The notes: generated by a model from the letters alone, not told the origin. A DNA stretch of 64,000 nt from Gallaecimonas sp. GXIMD4217 (GCF_038087665.1 NZ_CP149925.1:2480870-2544869); one strand, 5' to 3'; shown: positions 21,104 to 29,644, counted from the first letter of the stretch. Program-made: numbers and translations.

Positions 21104-21538
21104 CTACTCGGGCAGACAGACTTCGATACGTCCTTGACTCAAAATCATTTTCAGCCAGTCGGATAAGAACCTGTTGACCTGCACTTTTTCATTAGGAAGC
21201 AGCATCTTAGCATTGGGATAATCGTATCTGGGCTTGAGCCGTGAAAAGTGCTGACTGGCGCACACTTCGGCCATGCGGGCGTCGTGGTAGAGCCGTATGG
21301 ACAGCTGCGGACGCAGGAAGGTCGCCATGCTGCCCAGCTGTTCCAGCAGCACCGTGGAGGTGTATTTGAAGTCCTCCTCCAGGCGCAGCCGATAGCGGGC
21401 CTGCTCGCCGACCAGGTACACCTGGGCGTCCCCCCGCTCCCTGAGCTGGTGGGTGAGCTTCATCAGGGCCCCGTAGTTGTGCTCGTAGAGGCTGTGGAGC
21501 TCCTTGATGCTGAGCCGGTACTGGCGTTTCAGGTCCAC
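21104..21538 (-). CDS. yqiB: DUF1249 protein YqiB
   Basis: YqiB is a conserved gammaproteobacterial cytosolic protein without an established function. The 144-residue product contains RYRLRLEEDFKYTSTVLLEQ, the near-invariant IRLYHDARMAEVC and PRYDYPNAKM, and ends with NRFLSDWLKM, all resembling E. coli YqiB. I chose a GTG start at 21538 (VDLKRQYR). It overlaps the nudF stop codon by ten bases and gives a length close to E. coli YqiB (140). Longer starts would run well into nudF. Confidence 0.88.
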   Translation of the reverse strand: MDLKRQYRLSIKELHSLYEHNYGALMKLTHQLRERGDAQVYLVGEQARYRLRLEEDFKYTSTVLLEQLGSMATFLRPQLSIRLYHDARMAEVCASQHFSRLKPRYDYPNAKMLLPNEKVQVNRFLSDWLKMILSQGRIEVCLPE

Positions 21539-22146
21539 TTGGCCTTGATCTCCTCGTGCTTGCGGGCCAGCCACTGCAGGCCGATCACCGAGGCGGCATT
21601 GTCGATCAGCCCTTCATCGAGCATAGCAATGGCCTCCTCACGGGAGACCGGCACCACGGCGATATCTTCCCCTTCCTCGTCCAGGCCGTGGATGCCGCCG
21701 GCCTGGCTGGCATCCACCTCCACCAGGAACAGGTGCAGCCGCTCCGTGGTGCCCCCCGGCGAGGCCAGGTAGCTGAGCATGGGCTCGACGCGGCCCACGG
21801 CCAGGCCTGACTCCTCTGCGGTCTCGCGCACCGCCACCTGCTCAGGGCTTTCCCCCTCCTCGACGATGCCGGCCACCAGCTCGAACAGCCAGGGATCCGC
21901 CGAGGTGGCCAGGGCGCCCACCCGGAACTGGCGCACCAGCACCACCCGATCGGTGTTGGGGTCATAGGGCAGGGCCACGGCGGCATGGCCGCGCTCGAAG
22001 ATCTCCCGCTGCAGCCAGGGACTCCAACCGCCCTGGAACAGGCGGTGGCGCAGCCGGTAACGGACCATGCGGAAGAAACCCTCGTAGAGGGGCTCTACCG
22101 CCTCGATCTGCACATCTTCCCTGCTGAAGCGACGTTTCTTGATCAT
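21529..22146 (-). CDS. nudF: ADP-ribose pyrophosphatase NudF
   Basis: NudF hydrolyses ADP-ribose to AMP and ribose 5-phosphate in the cytosol and may limit ADP-sugar pools. The Nudix box GIVEEGESPEQVAVRETAEE continues into SGL, fitting the GX5EX7REUXEEXGU pattern. The 205-residue protein begins MIKKRRFSREDVQIEAVEPLYEGFF, typical of the subfamily. I chose the ATG at 22146, with AGGAG upstream, over an earlier codon in the tolC-nudF gap. It is the first gene of the operon leading to parE and is divergent from tolC, as in E. coli. Confidence 0.94.
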   Translation of the reverse strand: MIKKRRFSREDVQIEAVEPLYEGFFRMVRYRLRHRLFQGGWSPWLQREIFERGHAAVALPYDPNTDRVVLVRQFRVGALATSADPWLFELVAGIVEEGESPEQVAVRETAEESGLAVGRVEPMLSYLASPGGTTERLHLFLVEVDASQAGGIHGLDEEGEDIAVVPVSREEAIAMLDEGLIDNAASVIGLQWLARKHEEIKAKWT

Positions 22147-22207
22147 GGTCCTGTTTCTCCTGGCTGTCGGGCCGCGGCAGCCTAGCACAGCGACATTTGG
22201 CGTAACA

Positions 22208-22236
22208 CTTTGTTGCGCCAATGGAGAATTTATAAT
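22208..22236 (+). promoter_or_regulatory. Probable tolC promoter
   Basis: A perfect TATAAT (22231-22236) lies in an AT-rich stretch, with a weak -35 candidate about 17 bases upstream. It would give a leader of roughly 80 bases before the tolC ATG. Confidence 0.5.
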
Positions 22237-22324
22237 CTGTTACACTTGCCGCTTGCCCGGATCAGGCGAATTTTTTTACTGTTCCAATCAGAAAGAGCCG
22301 GTTGCGCACACAAGGAATGCGAGA

Positions 22325-23644
22325 ATGAAAAAATCCCTATTGAGCTTGCTGGTCGGCCTGGGCCTGAGCCAGCAGGCCCAGGCCGTCGACTTGATGGATG
22401 TCTACAAGCAGGCATTGCAGAACGATCCCCAGCTGCTGCAAAGCGCCGCCCAGAAGGACGTGGCCGCGGCCGGCGTCGGCATCAACAGGGCCAGCCTGCT
22501 GCCCCAGCTGAGCGCCCAGTTCGGTTACGCCTGGAATGACAGCGAGTTCGCCCAGGGCGGCCAGGTCATCGGCGACAGCAGCCACGGCTGGGACGCCACC
22601 TTGAACCTGAGCCAGGAGATCTACCACCACGACTCCTGGATCCGTCTCGACCGGGCCGAGAAGCAAGCCACCCAGGCCACCGTCGCCTACAGCGCCGACG
22701 TCCAGGCCCTGATGATCCGGGTCGCCAACGCCTACTTCAACGTGCTGCTGGCCCAGGACACCCTGGCCTTCCGCCAGGCCGAGAAACGTGCCATCGAGCG
22801 CCAGCTGGAGCAGACCAAGCAGCGCTTCGCGGTGGGCCTGACCGCCATCACCGACGTCCACGAAGCCCAGGCCCAGTACGACACCGCCCTGGCCAACGAG
22901 ATCCAGGCCCAGAACGACCTGGAAAACAGCTACGAAGGCCTGTCCGAGATCACCGGCGTCAACTACGACAACCTGGACGTGCTCAACACCAAGAAGTTCA
23001 GCCCGACCCTGCCCGACGGCATGGTGGAGGCCTGGGTCAAGCGCGCCGAGGATCAGAACCTCAACCTGCAGGCCAGCCGCATGGGCGTGGAAATCGCCCG
23101 GGACGACATCAAGACCGCCCAGGCCGGCCACTACCCGACCGTGGATCTGACCGCCCGCTACAACACCGCCGATGACGCCAGCGGCCCCCGCCTGGACAAC
23201 TCCAGCATCGGTATCGGCGTCACCGTGCCGCTGTTCTCCGGTTACCGCACCACCAGCCAGGTGGAGCAGGCCAAGGCCAACTACCAGGTCACCGCCCAGC
23301 AGCTGGAGCAGACCTACAGATCCGTGGTGCGCAGCGTCCGCAACACCTACAACAACGTGCGCGCCTCGCTGTCCTCGGTGAAGGCCTTCGAGCAGTCCGA
23401 GATCTCCAGCCAGTCCGCCCTGGAAGCCACCGAAGCCGGCTTCGAGGTGGGCACCCGCACCATAGTGGACGTGCTCAACGCCAACCGCCAGCTGTACCAG
23501 ACCAAGCAGCAGCTGGCCCAGGCCCGCTACACCTACATCAACAACATCCTGGCCCTGAAGCAGGCCGAGGGTTCCCTGGGCGAGGCCGACCTGGACGCCA
23601 TCAACGCCGTGCTGACCGCCATGGTCCCGGCCAGGGACGAGTAA
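22325..23644 (+). CDS. tolC: Outer-membrane efflux channel TolC
   Basis: TolC forms the trimeric outer-membrane duct used by RND, ABC and MFS exporters and by type I secretion. The 439-residue product has a signal peptide (MKKSLLSLLVGLGLSQQAQA). It then shows the two structural repeats of the family, each ending in coiled-coil helices: QRFAVGLTAITDVHEAQAQYDTALA and GFEVGTRTIVDVLNANRQLYQTKQQ (written in part). It lacks the long C-terminal tail of E. coli TolC (493 residues), as in Vibrio and Shewanella relatives. The ATG at 22325 starts the signal peptide. It is divergent from nudF and has its own terminator. Confidence 0.95.
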   Translation: MKKSLLSLLVGLGLSQQAQAVDLMDVYKQALQNDPQLLQSAAQKDVAAAGVGINRASLLPQLSAQFGYAWNDSEFAQGGQVIGDSSHGWDATLNLSQEIYHHDSWIRLDRAEKQATQATVAYSADVQALMIRVANAYFNVLLAQDTLAFRQAEKRAIERQLEQTKQRFAVGLTAITDVHEAQAQYDTALANEIQAQNDLENSYEGLSEITGVNYDNLDVLNTKKFSPTLPDGMVEAWVKRAEDQNLNLQASRMGVEIARDDIKTAQAGHYPTVDLTARYNTADDASGPRLDNSSIGIGVTVPLFSGYRTTSQVEQAKANYQVTAQQLEQTYRSVVRSVRNTYNNVRASLSSVKAFEQSEISSQSALEATEAGFEVGTRTIVDVLNANRQLYQTKQQLAQARYTYINNILALKQAEGSLGEADLDAINAVLTAMVPARDE

Positions 23645-23654
23645 CCCGCGCCAT

Positions 23655-23686
23655 CGAAAAAGCCGCCCAAGGGCGGCTTTTTTTGT
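23655..23686 (+). terminator. Rho-independent terminator after tolC
   Basis: The hairpin AAGCCGCCC-aag-GGGCGGCTT is followed by a long T run. Confidence 0.85.
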
Positions 23687-23695
23687 TGCCTGGAT

Positions 23696-24613
23696 TCAGC
23701 CCCGGCTCAACCAGGCCAGGGCCAGCAGGCCCACCAGGGTCAGGCCGATGCCCGCCACGGCCGCCTGCCCCGGCAACGCCGCCCCCAGCAACAGCACCTC
23801 GCCGCCCAGGGCAAAGAGCACTTCGCCGGACTGGGTGGCATCCACCACCGCCAGCCTGGCGGGACTGTCGGCCCGGCCACGGGCGTACAGGAACAAGGTG
23901 GTGGCCACCACCCCGGACAGCAGGGCCACCAGTGCCACCTGCCCCAGCTGCCCGGCCGAGGGCCGCCCCGTGTCCAGCGCCGCAAAGAGCAGCAGCCAGA
24001 AGGGCAGGCTGCCCAGCGACAGCAGCAGCACCTTGGCAAAGGCGTTGTCCAGCACGCCGGGCTCGGCCAGCCGGCGCTTTCTTGCCCACACCAGCTGGTT
24101 GCCCAGCGGATAGCAGAAGGCCGCCAGCAGCACCGGCAACAGCGCCCACCAGCCCGACGCCGACGGCCCAAGCTGCGCCAGGTTGACCAGGGTGACACCG
24201 GCCACCACCACCAGGGTGCAGAGCCAGATCCCGGCGGACAGCGGCTGGCCGAAGGCCCGCAGCACCAGCAGCGACGCTATGATGGTCAGCTGCCAGCTGG
24301 TGGCCACCACCCAGCCAGGCGCCAGGACGGCGGCAAAGCAGATCAGGGCATAGAAACAGCCGAAGCCGATGCTCCCGGCCAGGCACCAGAAGCCGCAGTG
24401 GCGGCGAAACTCCGCCAGCACCGCGGCCAGGTAGTCCCTGCCCTTGACCAGCGCCAGGCCGCCGGCCAGCAGCGCGATCATGTAGCCGTAGCGCAGCGCC
24501 GCCGACCAGAACCAGTGCCCGCCCTCCAGCGCCAGGGCCCGGTTGACCAGGAAGGTGGCGCTGAAGAACAGCGCCGACAACAGCCCCAGCACCAGCAGCG
24601 ACGCCGTGCTCAC
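23696..24613 (-). CDS. DMT superfamily efflux transporter (multidrug resistance efflux type)
   Basis: This 305-residue inner-membrane protein is almost entirely hydrophobic, with about ten predicted membrane segments in two repeats, as in the drug/metabolite transporter superfamily. The N-terminus SALFFSATFLVNRALALEGGHWFWSAALRYGYM resembles the ten-helix multidrug resistance efflux family rather than RhaT- or YddG-type members. Its start overlaps the stop codon of the upstream PLP-enzyme gene by four bases (ATGA), so the two are translationally coupled. It may export a product or substrate of that enzyme; this is inference from context. Confidence 0.75.
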   Translation of the reverse strand: MSTASLLVLGLLSALFFSATFLVNRALALEGGHWFWSAALRYGYMIALLAGGLALVKGRDYLAAVLAEFRRHCGFWCLAGSIGFGCFYALICFAAVLAPGWVVATSWQLTIIASLLVLRAFGQPLSAGIWLCTLVVVAGVTLVNLAQLGPSASGWWALLPVLLAAFCYPLGNQLVWARKRRLAEPGVLDNAFAKVLLLSLGSLPFWLLLFAALDTGRPSAGQLGQVALVALLSGVVATTLFLYARGRADSPARLAVVDATQSGEVLFALGGEVLLLGAALPGQAAVAGIGLTLVGLLALAWLSRG

Positions 24614-25518
24614 AACGCCGCCTGCAACTGGCGGTAGACGGCGCTCTTGCCGGTGAGCACCGCCAGTCGGTGCGCCGCGGCGGGCAGCTGGCCCTGGCCG
24701 TGCAGGTCGATCATGGCCGCCAGGCCACCCAGGGCGGAAGGCTCCACGTCCAGGCCCAGCTCGTCGGCCAGCAGCAGGGCCCGATCCAGGGCGGCCTCGC
24801 TGAAGCCGTGTACCCTGGAGCGGGCGCCGATCTCGCCCAGGGCAATCTTGGTCTTGATGAAGTTGTCATTGACCACGCAGAAGGGATTGAAGGGCGCGTA
24901 AAGCTTGTCGGCCCGGGAGTCCGGGCACTGGGTGGCACCGCCGATGACATGGACGGCGCTGGCATCCCGAAAGGCCCTGCAGCTAAGGAAGCTGCCGTAG
25001 AGGTGGCCGGTGCCGAACGGCACGAAGATATAGCCGGGGCCGAAATGGGCCAGCTCGGCCACCATGTCCCGGTAGTAGCTCTCGTAGGGACGGATGGCCA
25101 TGTTGGAGGTGACCTCGATGCCGGCCGGGTTGTCGGTCAAGGCCAGTATGTCGCTGGGGGTGAGCATGCGCGCACCCAGATCGCAGCGATACACCTGGCA
25201 GCCCAGGTCGTCCAGCAGCGCCGCCTCCGGGCGCAGCCGGTCGATCAGCACCTTCAGGGGCGGCATGCCAAGCCGGTTGAACAGGCTCTGGATGGCGTAG
25301 GCGGCCGAGCCGCTGGAGATGATGGACAGCCGCAGCGCCGGGTTCTGCACCAGCATGGCCTGGTAGGCGCTGGCGATGGCGATGGCCATCCTGTCCTTGT
25401 GGGTGCCGGAATGGTTGCGGGACTCGTCCAGCAGCGTCAACCTGCCCCATTCGGGGTGCTCCAGGGTGCGCAGGGTCGGGGCCAGGTAGGGGGCGGGTAA
25501 CTGCTCCAGCATGAGCAT
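24610..25518 (-). CDS. PLP-dependent enzyme, fold type II (threonine synthase/cysteine synthase-like)
   Basis: This 302-residue cytosolic protein belongs to the tryptophan synthase beta-like PLP fold. The cofactor lysine lies in NHSGTHKDRMA, matching the N-(P/S)-x-G-(S/T)-x-KDR pattern of threonine synthase and related lyases. The phosphate-binding loop reads ISSGSAAYAIQ. FVPFGTGHLYGSFLSCRAF and VIGGATQCPDSRADK follow. It is shorter than true threonine synthase and lacks obvious regulatory domains. The ATG follows AAGGACACC. It is coupled to a DMT exporter gene. I cannot assign the substrate; an amino-acid-like beta- or gamma-elimination or replacement is likely for the fold. Confidence 0.78.
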   Translation of the reverse strand: MLMLEQLPAPYLAPTLRTLEHPEWGRLTLLDESRNHSGTHKDRMAIAIASAYQAMLVQNPALRLSIISSGSAAYAIQSLFNRLGMPPLKVLIDRLRPEAALLDDLGCQVYRCDLGARMLTPSDILALTDNPAGIEVTSNMAIRPYESYYRDMVAELAHFGPGYIFVPFGTGHLYGSFLSCRAFRDASAVHVIGGATQCPDSRADKLYAPFNPFCVVNDNFIKTKIALGEIGARSRVHGFSEAALDRALLLADELGLDVEPSALGGLAAMIDLHGQGQLPAAAHRLAVLTGKSAVYRQLQAAL

Positions 25519-25805
25519 GATGGTGTCCTTGTTGTGATAGCCCGGGGCATTCGCACCGGGGGTCCTTTATTGCCAGGCTAGCGCTGACCGATGAACGTAA
25601 TATGACCAGATGATTATCTTCGCCACCATGGCATGGAGGCTCGGCAAGGCCGCGCCAACGCCCATGGCAGATTGGGCAGCCAAGGTCTGGCCGGGGGCGG
25701 ATCCGCCATTGGCACCGCCGCCTTCTTCCGGCACCCTCATATTCGCAACTGCTCAAGCAGCTTGCCCATGGACATCACAATCCACTCAAGAAAAGGACCT
25801 TTCTG
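25519..25805. other. Divergent intergenic region, PLP enzyme / secreted protein
   Basis: This 287-base region holds the promoters of two divergent genes. A CCCGGGGC/GCACCGGGGG stretch near 25540-25560 could fold in the PLP-gene leader. An AT-richer part at 25590-25620 (GTAATATGACC, GATTATC) is the most likely promoter area. I see no clear operator or coding sequence. Confidence 0.5.
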
Positions 25806-26651
25806 ATGAGGACACTCTCAGCGGCCGCCCTGGCCATCGCCACCCTGTTCAGCACCAGTGCCCTGGCCGACGGCCGACACTATGAACTGGCCTACCCCTC
25901 GGGCTCCGCCTACCCACTGTTTCCCGGCCTGGATCTGCAGCAGCTTTCCAGCGGCCAGCTGGAAAGCCGCCAGCTCGACACCAACCCGCAAGGGCAGCCG
26001 ACCAGGCTGACCCTGGGCTTCGGCAAGGCCGGCCAGCTGGTGGCCACCGGCTTCCAGCGCATCAACGACGGCTACGATCCCTATGATCCCTACGGCGGCG
26101 AGCCCACCTACCGGGCCCTGGTGGAGGACGCCTGGGTGTTCCGGGAAGTGGTGGTGGAGCTGCGCTACCCGGCCCTCCATGACGAGGCCCAGGTCAACAT
26201 CCGCGTCTTCGTACCGGAAATGAGCTCCCGCACCGCCCCCCTGGCCGAGATCCATGGGCCCGACCTCTACCAGGGCCAGGCCATGCTGGACGACGTGACG
26301 CCAAGCTATGACGTGGATGTGGCCACCGCCATCGCCCAGGACGGCAAGGCCGTCACCCTGCGCCTGCAGAACCAGGTGAACGTCGGCACCCCCGGGACAG
26401 ATGGCTTCATGGTCAAGACCCTGTGGATGGGCCAGGGCGAGTCCGCCTTCTATGTGCAGCCCTATTATGGTGACCCGCTGCGCATCAGCCCCATGGGCCT
26501 CGAACTGACCAGCATTCCCGGCCCCCAAGGAGAGCAATTCGAGCTGCGCATCAAGTACCGCGACGAGAGCGGCCAGGTGCAGTTCACCGATCCCCAGCCC
26601 CTGGACGCCCTGCTCTCCCAGGCCTATGCCAGCCCGGATCCTATGCTGTGA
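25806..26651 (+). CDS. Secreted protein of unknown function
   Basis: I do not recognise this 281-residue protein. A signal peptide (MRTLSAAALAIATLFSTSALA) is followed by a soluble, mixed alpha/beta or beta-rich chain without cysteines or membrane segments, so a free periplasmic or exported location is likely. Noticeable parts are YDPYDPYGGEPTYR near the middle and several beta-strand-like alternating stretches (FREVVVELRYPAL, AQVNIRVFVPEM). The ATG follows AAGGACC. It has its own terminator and is divergent from the PLP/DMT pair. Confidence 0.7.
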   Translation: MRTLSAAALAIATLFSTSALADGRHYELAYPSGSAYPLFPGLDLQQLSSGQLESRQLDTNPQGQPTRLTLGFGKAGQLVATGFQRINDGYDPYDPYGGEPTYRALVEDAWVFREVVVELRYPALHDEAQVNIRVFVPEMSSRTAPLAEIHGPDLYQGQAMLDDVTPSYDVDVATAIAQDGKAVTLRLQNQVNVGTPGTDGFMVKTLWMGQGESAFYVQPYYGDPLRISPMGLELTSIPGPQGEQFELRIKYRDESGQVQFTDPQPLDALLSQAYASPDPML

Positions 26652-26677
26652 AAAAGGGGCCTTGGGCCCCTTTTCAT
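26649..26677 (+). terminator. Rho-independent terminator
   Basis: AAAAGGGGCC-tt-GGGCCCCTTTT directly follows the stop codon of the secreted-protein gene. Confidence 0.8.
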
Positions 26678-26783
26678 TGCCGCATCAAGGCATTGGCGGT
26701 ACCCTGCCAAGGCCCATGACGGCCCTGCGTCATGACCCACACGGAAGATAAAACCAGGCCCGAACGGGCCATTGGAGGACACC

Positions 26784-27299
26784 ATGATGAAAAAGACCCT
26801 GGCCACCCTGGCCCTGTGCACCCTGCCGCTGCTGGCCAGCGCCGCCAGCGACAACGCCCGTGCCGACGTGAAGGAGCTGATGCAGGTGGCCAAGGCCGAC
26901 GCCATGATCGACAGCATCTACGGCCAGATGGAACAGATGATGGTCGGCATGAGCCAGCAGCTGGGCGTCCAGGCCGACGAGCGGGACATCTTCAACCACC
27001 ACTACAAGAAGATGACCGAGCTGATGAAGGCCGAGATGAGCTGGCAGAAGCTGGAAGGCCCCATGACCGATCTCTATCTCAAGCACTTCAGCGAAAAGGA
27101 AATCCAGGATCTGCTGGCCTTCTACAAGACCGAAAGCGGCCAGGCCGTGCTCGCCAAGATGCCCCAGCTGATGGGCGAGTCCATGCAGCTGGGCCAGCAG
27201 ATGGCCATGGCGCTGATGCCGCAACTGCAGCAGCTGAGCCAGGAGCTGGAACAGGAACTCCAGGCCCACCGCCAGGCCAAGGCTGAAAAGGCAGAATAA
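26784..27299 (+). CDS. DUF2059 domain periplasmic protein
   Basis: This 171-residue protein has a signal peptide (MMKKTLATLALCTLPLLASA) and an all-helical mature part. The segment LYLKHFSEKEIQDLLAFYKTESGQAVLAKMPQLMGES (written here in parts) is the hallmark of DUF2059: a helix, then EIxxLLAFYxTxxGQ. A Gln/Glu-rich helical tail follows. GGAGG at 26774-26778 supports the ATG at 26784; the next ATG at 26787 is also possible. The function of the family is unknown, and no neighbour gives a clear clue. Confidence 0.82.
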   Translation: MMKKTLATLALCTLPLLASAASDNARADVKELMQVAKADAMIDSIYGQMEQMMVGMSQQLGVQADERDIFNHHYKKMTELMKAEMSWQKLEGPMTDLYLKHFSEKEIQDLLAFYKTESGQAVLAKMPQLMGESMQLGQQMAMALMPQLQQLSQELEQELQAHRQAKAEKAE

Positions 27300-27301
27300 G
27301 C

Positions 27302-27326
27302 AAGGGGCCCAGGTGGCCCTTTTTTA
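27302..27326 (+). terminator. Terminator after the DUF2059 gene
   Basis: A GC hairpin with arms GGGCCC/GGCCC and a following run of six T. Confidence 0.7.
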
Positions 27327-27427
27327 CGCCCCCACGGCCGGTTGGGATGGTTCCTGGACTGGTTCTGGATCAGGGAAGAGCGGCCGGAAGGGGACGGGCT
27401 GTGCCCTGAACCGCTCTCCTCATCCCA

Positions 27428-27450
27428 GGGGCCTGCCGGCCCCTTTTTCT
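27428..27450 (+). terminator. Orphan terminator-like hairpin
   Basis: GGGGCC-tgcc-GGCCCC followed by TTTTTCTT, with no recognised gene between it and the previous terminator. It could end a small RNA or be left over from a lost gene. Confidence 0.6.
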
Positions 27451-27629
27451 TCCCCCCTCGTTGACGGTTGCTGGCAGTTCAGGCAAATCGTCGAAAAGCG
27501 ACGCCGAAGGCGCAAACTTGGGTGAACCTCTGTAAAGCAATGCAAAGCCGTTGAACCCGGGCCTTGCAACCCACTCTAGAGCCGTTGCCTGCGGACTTTT
27601 CCGTACGGCCAACACAAGGAGAGGATCCC

Positions 27630-29015
27630 ATGTTCAACAACAAAAACGGTCCTAATGAGGCCATCACGCGCAAGACGTTGTTGCCCGCAACCCTGCTCGC
27701 GCTGCTACTGGGTGGTTGCAGCACCGACGGCTCGGATGACGGTGAAACCGGCTATGTGCAGCTCTACAACGCCTCGGCCAACGCACCCACCCTGTATCCG
27801 ACCATAGACGACAACCAGCACAGCGGCGCCGCCTTCGGCAGGGCCGTCAGTCGACTGGAATACGACACCGGCAGTTATGATTTCAGCCTGTCCTGGACGG
27901 CGGCCGACGACACCCAGGTCGATTTCTACGACGAGTCGCTGAAGATCAACAACAATCAGGTGAGCTTTATCGCCGTGGCGGGCGACTTCGCCAGCCCGCA
28001 AACCCTGGTCTACCAGTTTGCCGTCGAGGATCCGGACGAGGACTTCAGCTTCCGTTTCTTCAACCTCAGCAACCAACAGGATCTGGACCTCTACATTTCC
28101 GAAGGCCATGAAAGCTTTGCCGACGCCGAGCTGGTGGGCAGCTACAGCTACCTGGCCATGTCGGAAAGCCACTTGGTGGAACTGGGCAACTACAGGTTCT
28201 ACCTGACCGCCGCCGGCAACCAGGAGGTGCTGTTCGAATCCGGCGACATCGGCTTCACCTACACCAGCCAGTACAAGCTGATCGCCCGTGCCAACACCGG
28301 ACCGGGTCAGTCGAGCCTGGTACTGGACCTGGTCAGCAATTCCTCCGGCGCCACGGCCCTGGACGACATCAATGCCTCGACCCGGCTGCAGATCTACCAC
28401 GGCATCCCGGAGGCGCCCAGCACCGATCTCCACCTGGGCCAGGTGGACGACAGCCCTGAACTGACCCAGGTTGCGCCGCATAGCCTCAGCGGCGAATTAC
28501 TGCTGGCCCCCGGTGACTTCAGCCTGCAGCTGGTCCAGGCCGAAGGCAACGCCTTGATCAGTCAGAACCATCTGGTCACCCTCAATCCCAACGACGACAG
28601 GACCGTCTTCTTCTATACCGACATCGAGATCGATGAAGAAACCGACGAACAAACCCGGGAGATCAGCACCATCATCGTCGACAACGCCACCAATGACGGC
28701 CTCTACGAACACCATATCGATGTGGTCAACCTGGTGCAGGCGTACGACTACCTGAACGTCTACTTCGTACGCGGTAACGAGACCATCGACACCGCCGCCT
28801 ACAAGCTGAGCAGTATCGGCAACGAGAGCGAGGCCATTACCCTGCCAAACGGCGACTACCAGGTATTGGTGACCACCAGCGGCAACAGCAACAGGCTGCT
28901 GCTGGCCAGCACGGTGTTGGCGCTGGACGAGGATCAGCCCAACCAGTTCCTGGTGGTGGAAGATGGCGACCAGGAGGGCAGCTTTACCCTGACCAGGGTG
29001 ACGCAGACGCCATGA
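27630..29015 (+). CDS. DUF4397 repeat lipoprotein
   Basis: This 461-residue protein has an N-terminal export signal with lipobox LLGGC (lipid Cys30), so it is membrane-anchored and faces the periplasm or surface. The rest looks like about four beta-sandwich repeats of the DUF4397 type. They begin near GYVQLYNASANAPTLYPTID, FSFRFFNLSNQQDLDLYIS, TRLQIYHGIPEAPSTDLHL and VVNLVQAYDYLNVYFVRG. The chain is acidic (DEETDEQT). AAGGAGAGG supports the ATG at 27630. Proteins of this type are common in marine gammaproteobacteria, without a known function. Confidence 0.8.
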   Translation: MFNNKNGPNEAITRKTLLPATLLALLLGGCSTDGSDDGETGYVQLYNASANAPTLYPTIDDNQHSGAAFGRAVSRLEYDTGSYDFSLSWTAADDTQVDFYDESLKINNNQVSFIAVAGDFASPQTLVYQFAVEDPDEDFSFRFFNLSNQQDLDLYISEGHESFADAELVGSYSYLAMSESHLVELGNYRFYLTAAGNQEVLFESGDIGFTYTSQYKLIARANTGPGQSSLVLDLVSNSSGATALDDINASTRLQIYHGIPEAPSTDLHLGQVDDSPELTQVAPHSLSGELLLAPGDFSLQLVQAEGNALISQNHLVTLNPNDDRTVFFYTDIEIDEETDEQTREISTIIVDNATNDGLYEHHIDVVNLVQAYDYLNVYFVRGNETIDTAAYKLSSIGNESEAITLPNGDYQVLVTTSGNSNRLLLASTVLALDEDQPNQFLVVEDGDQEGSFTLTRVTQTP

Positions 29016-29016
29016 A

Positions 29017-29052
29017 CAAAGGGGCCAGCGGCCCCTTTACCCTTTTTTACGC
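29017..29052 (+). terminator. Terminator after the DUF4397 gene
   Basis: AAAGGGGCC-agc-GGCCCCTTT is followed by a pyrimidine-rich run with six T. Confidence 0.75.
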
Positions 29053-29119
29053 CGGCCCGAACCTTCTTTGCCCGGCACCCCTTAGGCTGTTGCCAACCTA
29101 TTTCAGTGAGGAACTTAAG

Positions 29120-29632
29120 ATGCCAAAAACCAGATGCCTTATCTGCCTGCTGCCGTTGTCGCTGGCCCTGAGTGGTGGTGCCTGGGGCCATGACCATCAC
29201 GACAACCATCGCAAGGCCCAGGTCGTCAAGGTGTTGCCGAAAAAAGGCGTGAAGATCAGCTTCCGGGGCAGTCCCTACTTCTTTGCCAACGGCGTCTTCT
29301 ACCGCAAGGGCAGCGGCGGTTATATGGTGGTCACCGCCCCCGTCGGTATCCGCGTGACCACCCTGCCCGCCCACGCCAGGCGCCTGAGCCATTACCCCTA
29401 CCCCGTCTACGTGGTTGGCAGCACCTATTACCGCTGGCATGCCGACGCCAGGATCTACGAGGTGATCGCGCCGCCAGATGCCGAACTCCAGCCCGGCCAG
29501 CAGCTGAACCGCCTGCCGGAAGGAGCGACCAGCTTCATGGAGGACGGGGTACTGTACTTCCGCTACCGGGGCCATCGCCTGCTGCCGGTGAAAAACGGCA
29601 AGGATACCCGCTACGTGGTGCTGGTGCCGTGA
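29120..29632 (+). CDS. Secreted DUF6515-like protein
   Basis: This 170-residue protein has a signal peptide (MPKTRCLICLLPLSLALSGGAWG) and then a His-rich stretch HDHHDNHR. The body has repeated strand pairs (YFFANGVFYRKGSGGYMVVTAPVG; VGSTYYRWHADARIYEVIAPP; FMEDGVLYFRYRGHRLLPV). They look like the short beta repeats in which a conserved Tyr precedes 'YYxxxxxxYxVVxPP', as in DUF6515-type proteins. The ATG at 29120 follows GAGGAAC. The His cluster may bind metal; this is inference. Function is unknown. Confidence 0.65.
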   Translation: MPKTRCLICLLPLSLALSGGAWGHDHHDNHRKAQVVKVLPKKGVKISFRGSPYFFANGVFYRKGSGGYMVVTAPVGIRVTTLPAHARRLSHYPYPVYVVGSTYYRWHADARIYEVIAPPDAELQPGQQLNRLPEGATSFMEDGVLYFRYRGHRLLPVKNGKDTRYVVLVP

Positions 29633-29644
29633 CGCCCCGGGTGC

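Larger units (their letters stand above)
27300..27629. other. Intergenic stretch with two terminator-like hairpins
   Basis: The first hairpin (27302-27325, AAGGGGCCC-aggt-GGCCCTTTTTT) ends the DUF2059 gene. A second strong one (27428-27449, GGGGCC-tgcc-GGCCCC with a T run) has no gene before it. The 100 bases between them contain short open frames but no ribosome site or family match. From 27450 to 27629 lies the leader of the DUF4397 lipoprotein gene, ending in AAGGAGAGG. I see no further gene. Confidence 0.6.

Noticed and set aside
27350-27412. Short open frames, including a Trp-rich one, between two terminators
   Set aside because: No ribosome site and no family resemblance. One runs through a terminator hairpin. 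I kept only the orphan hairpin as an observation.
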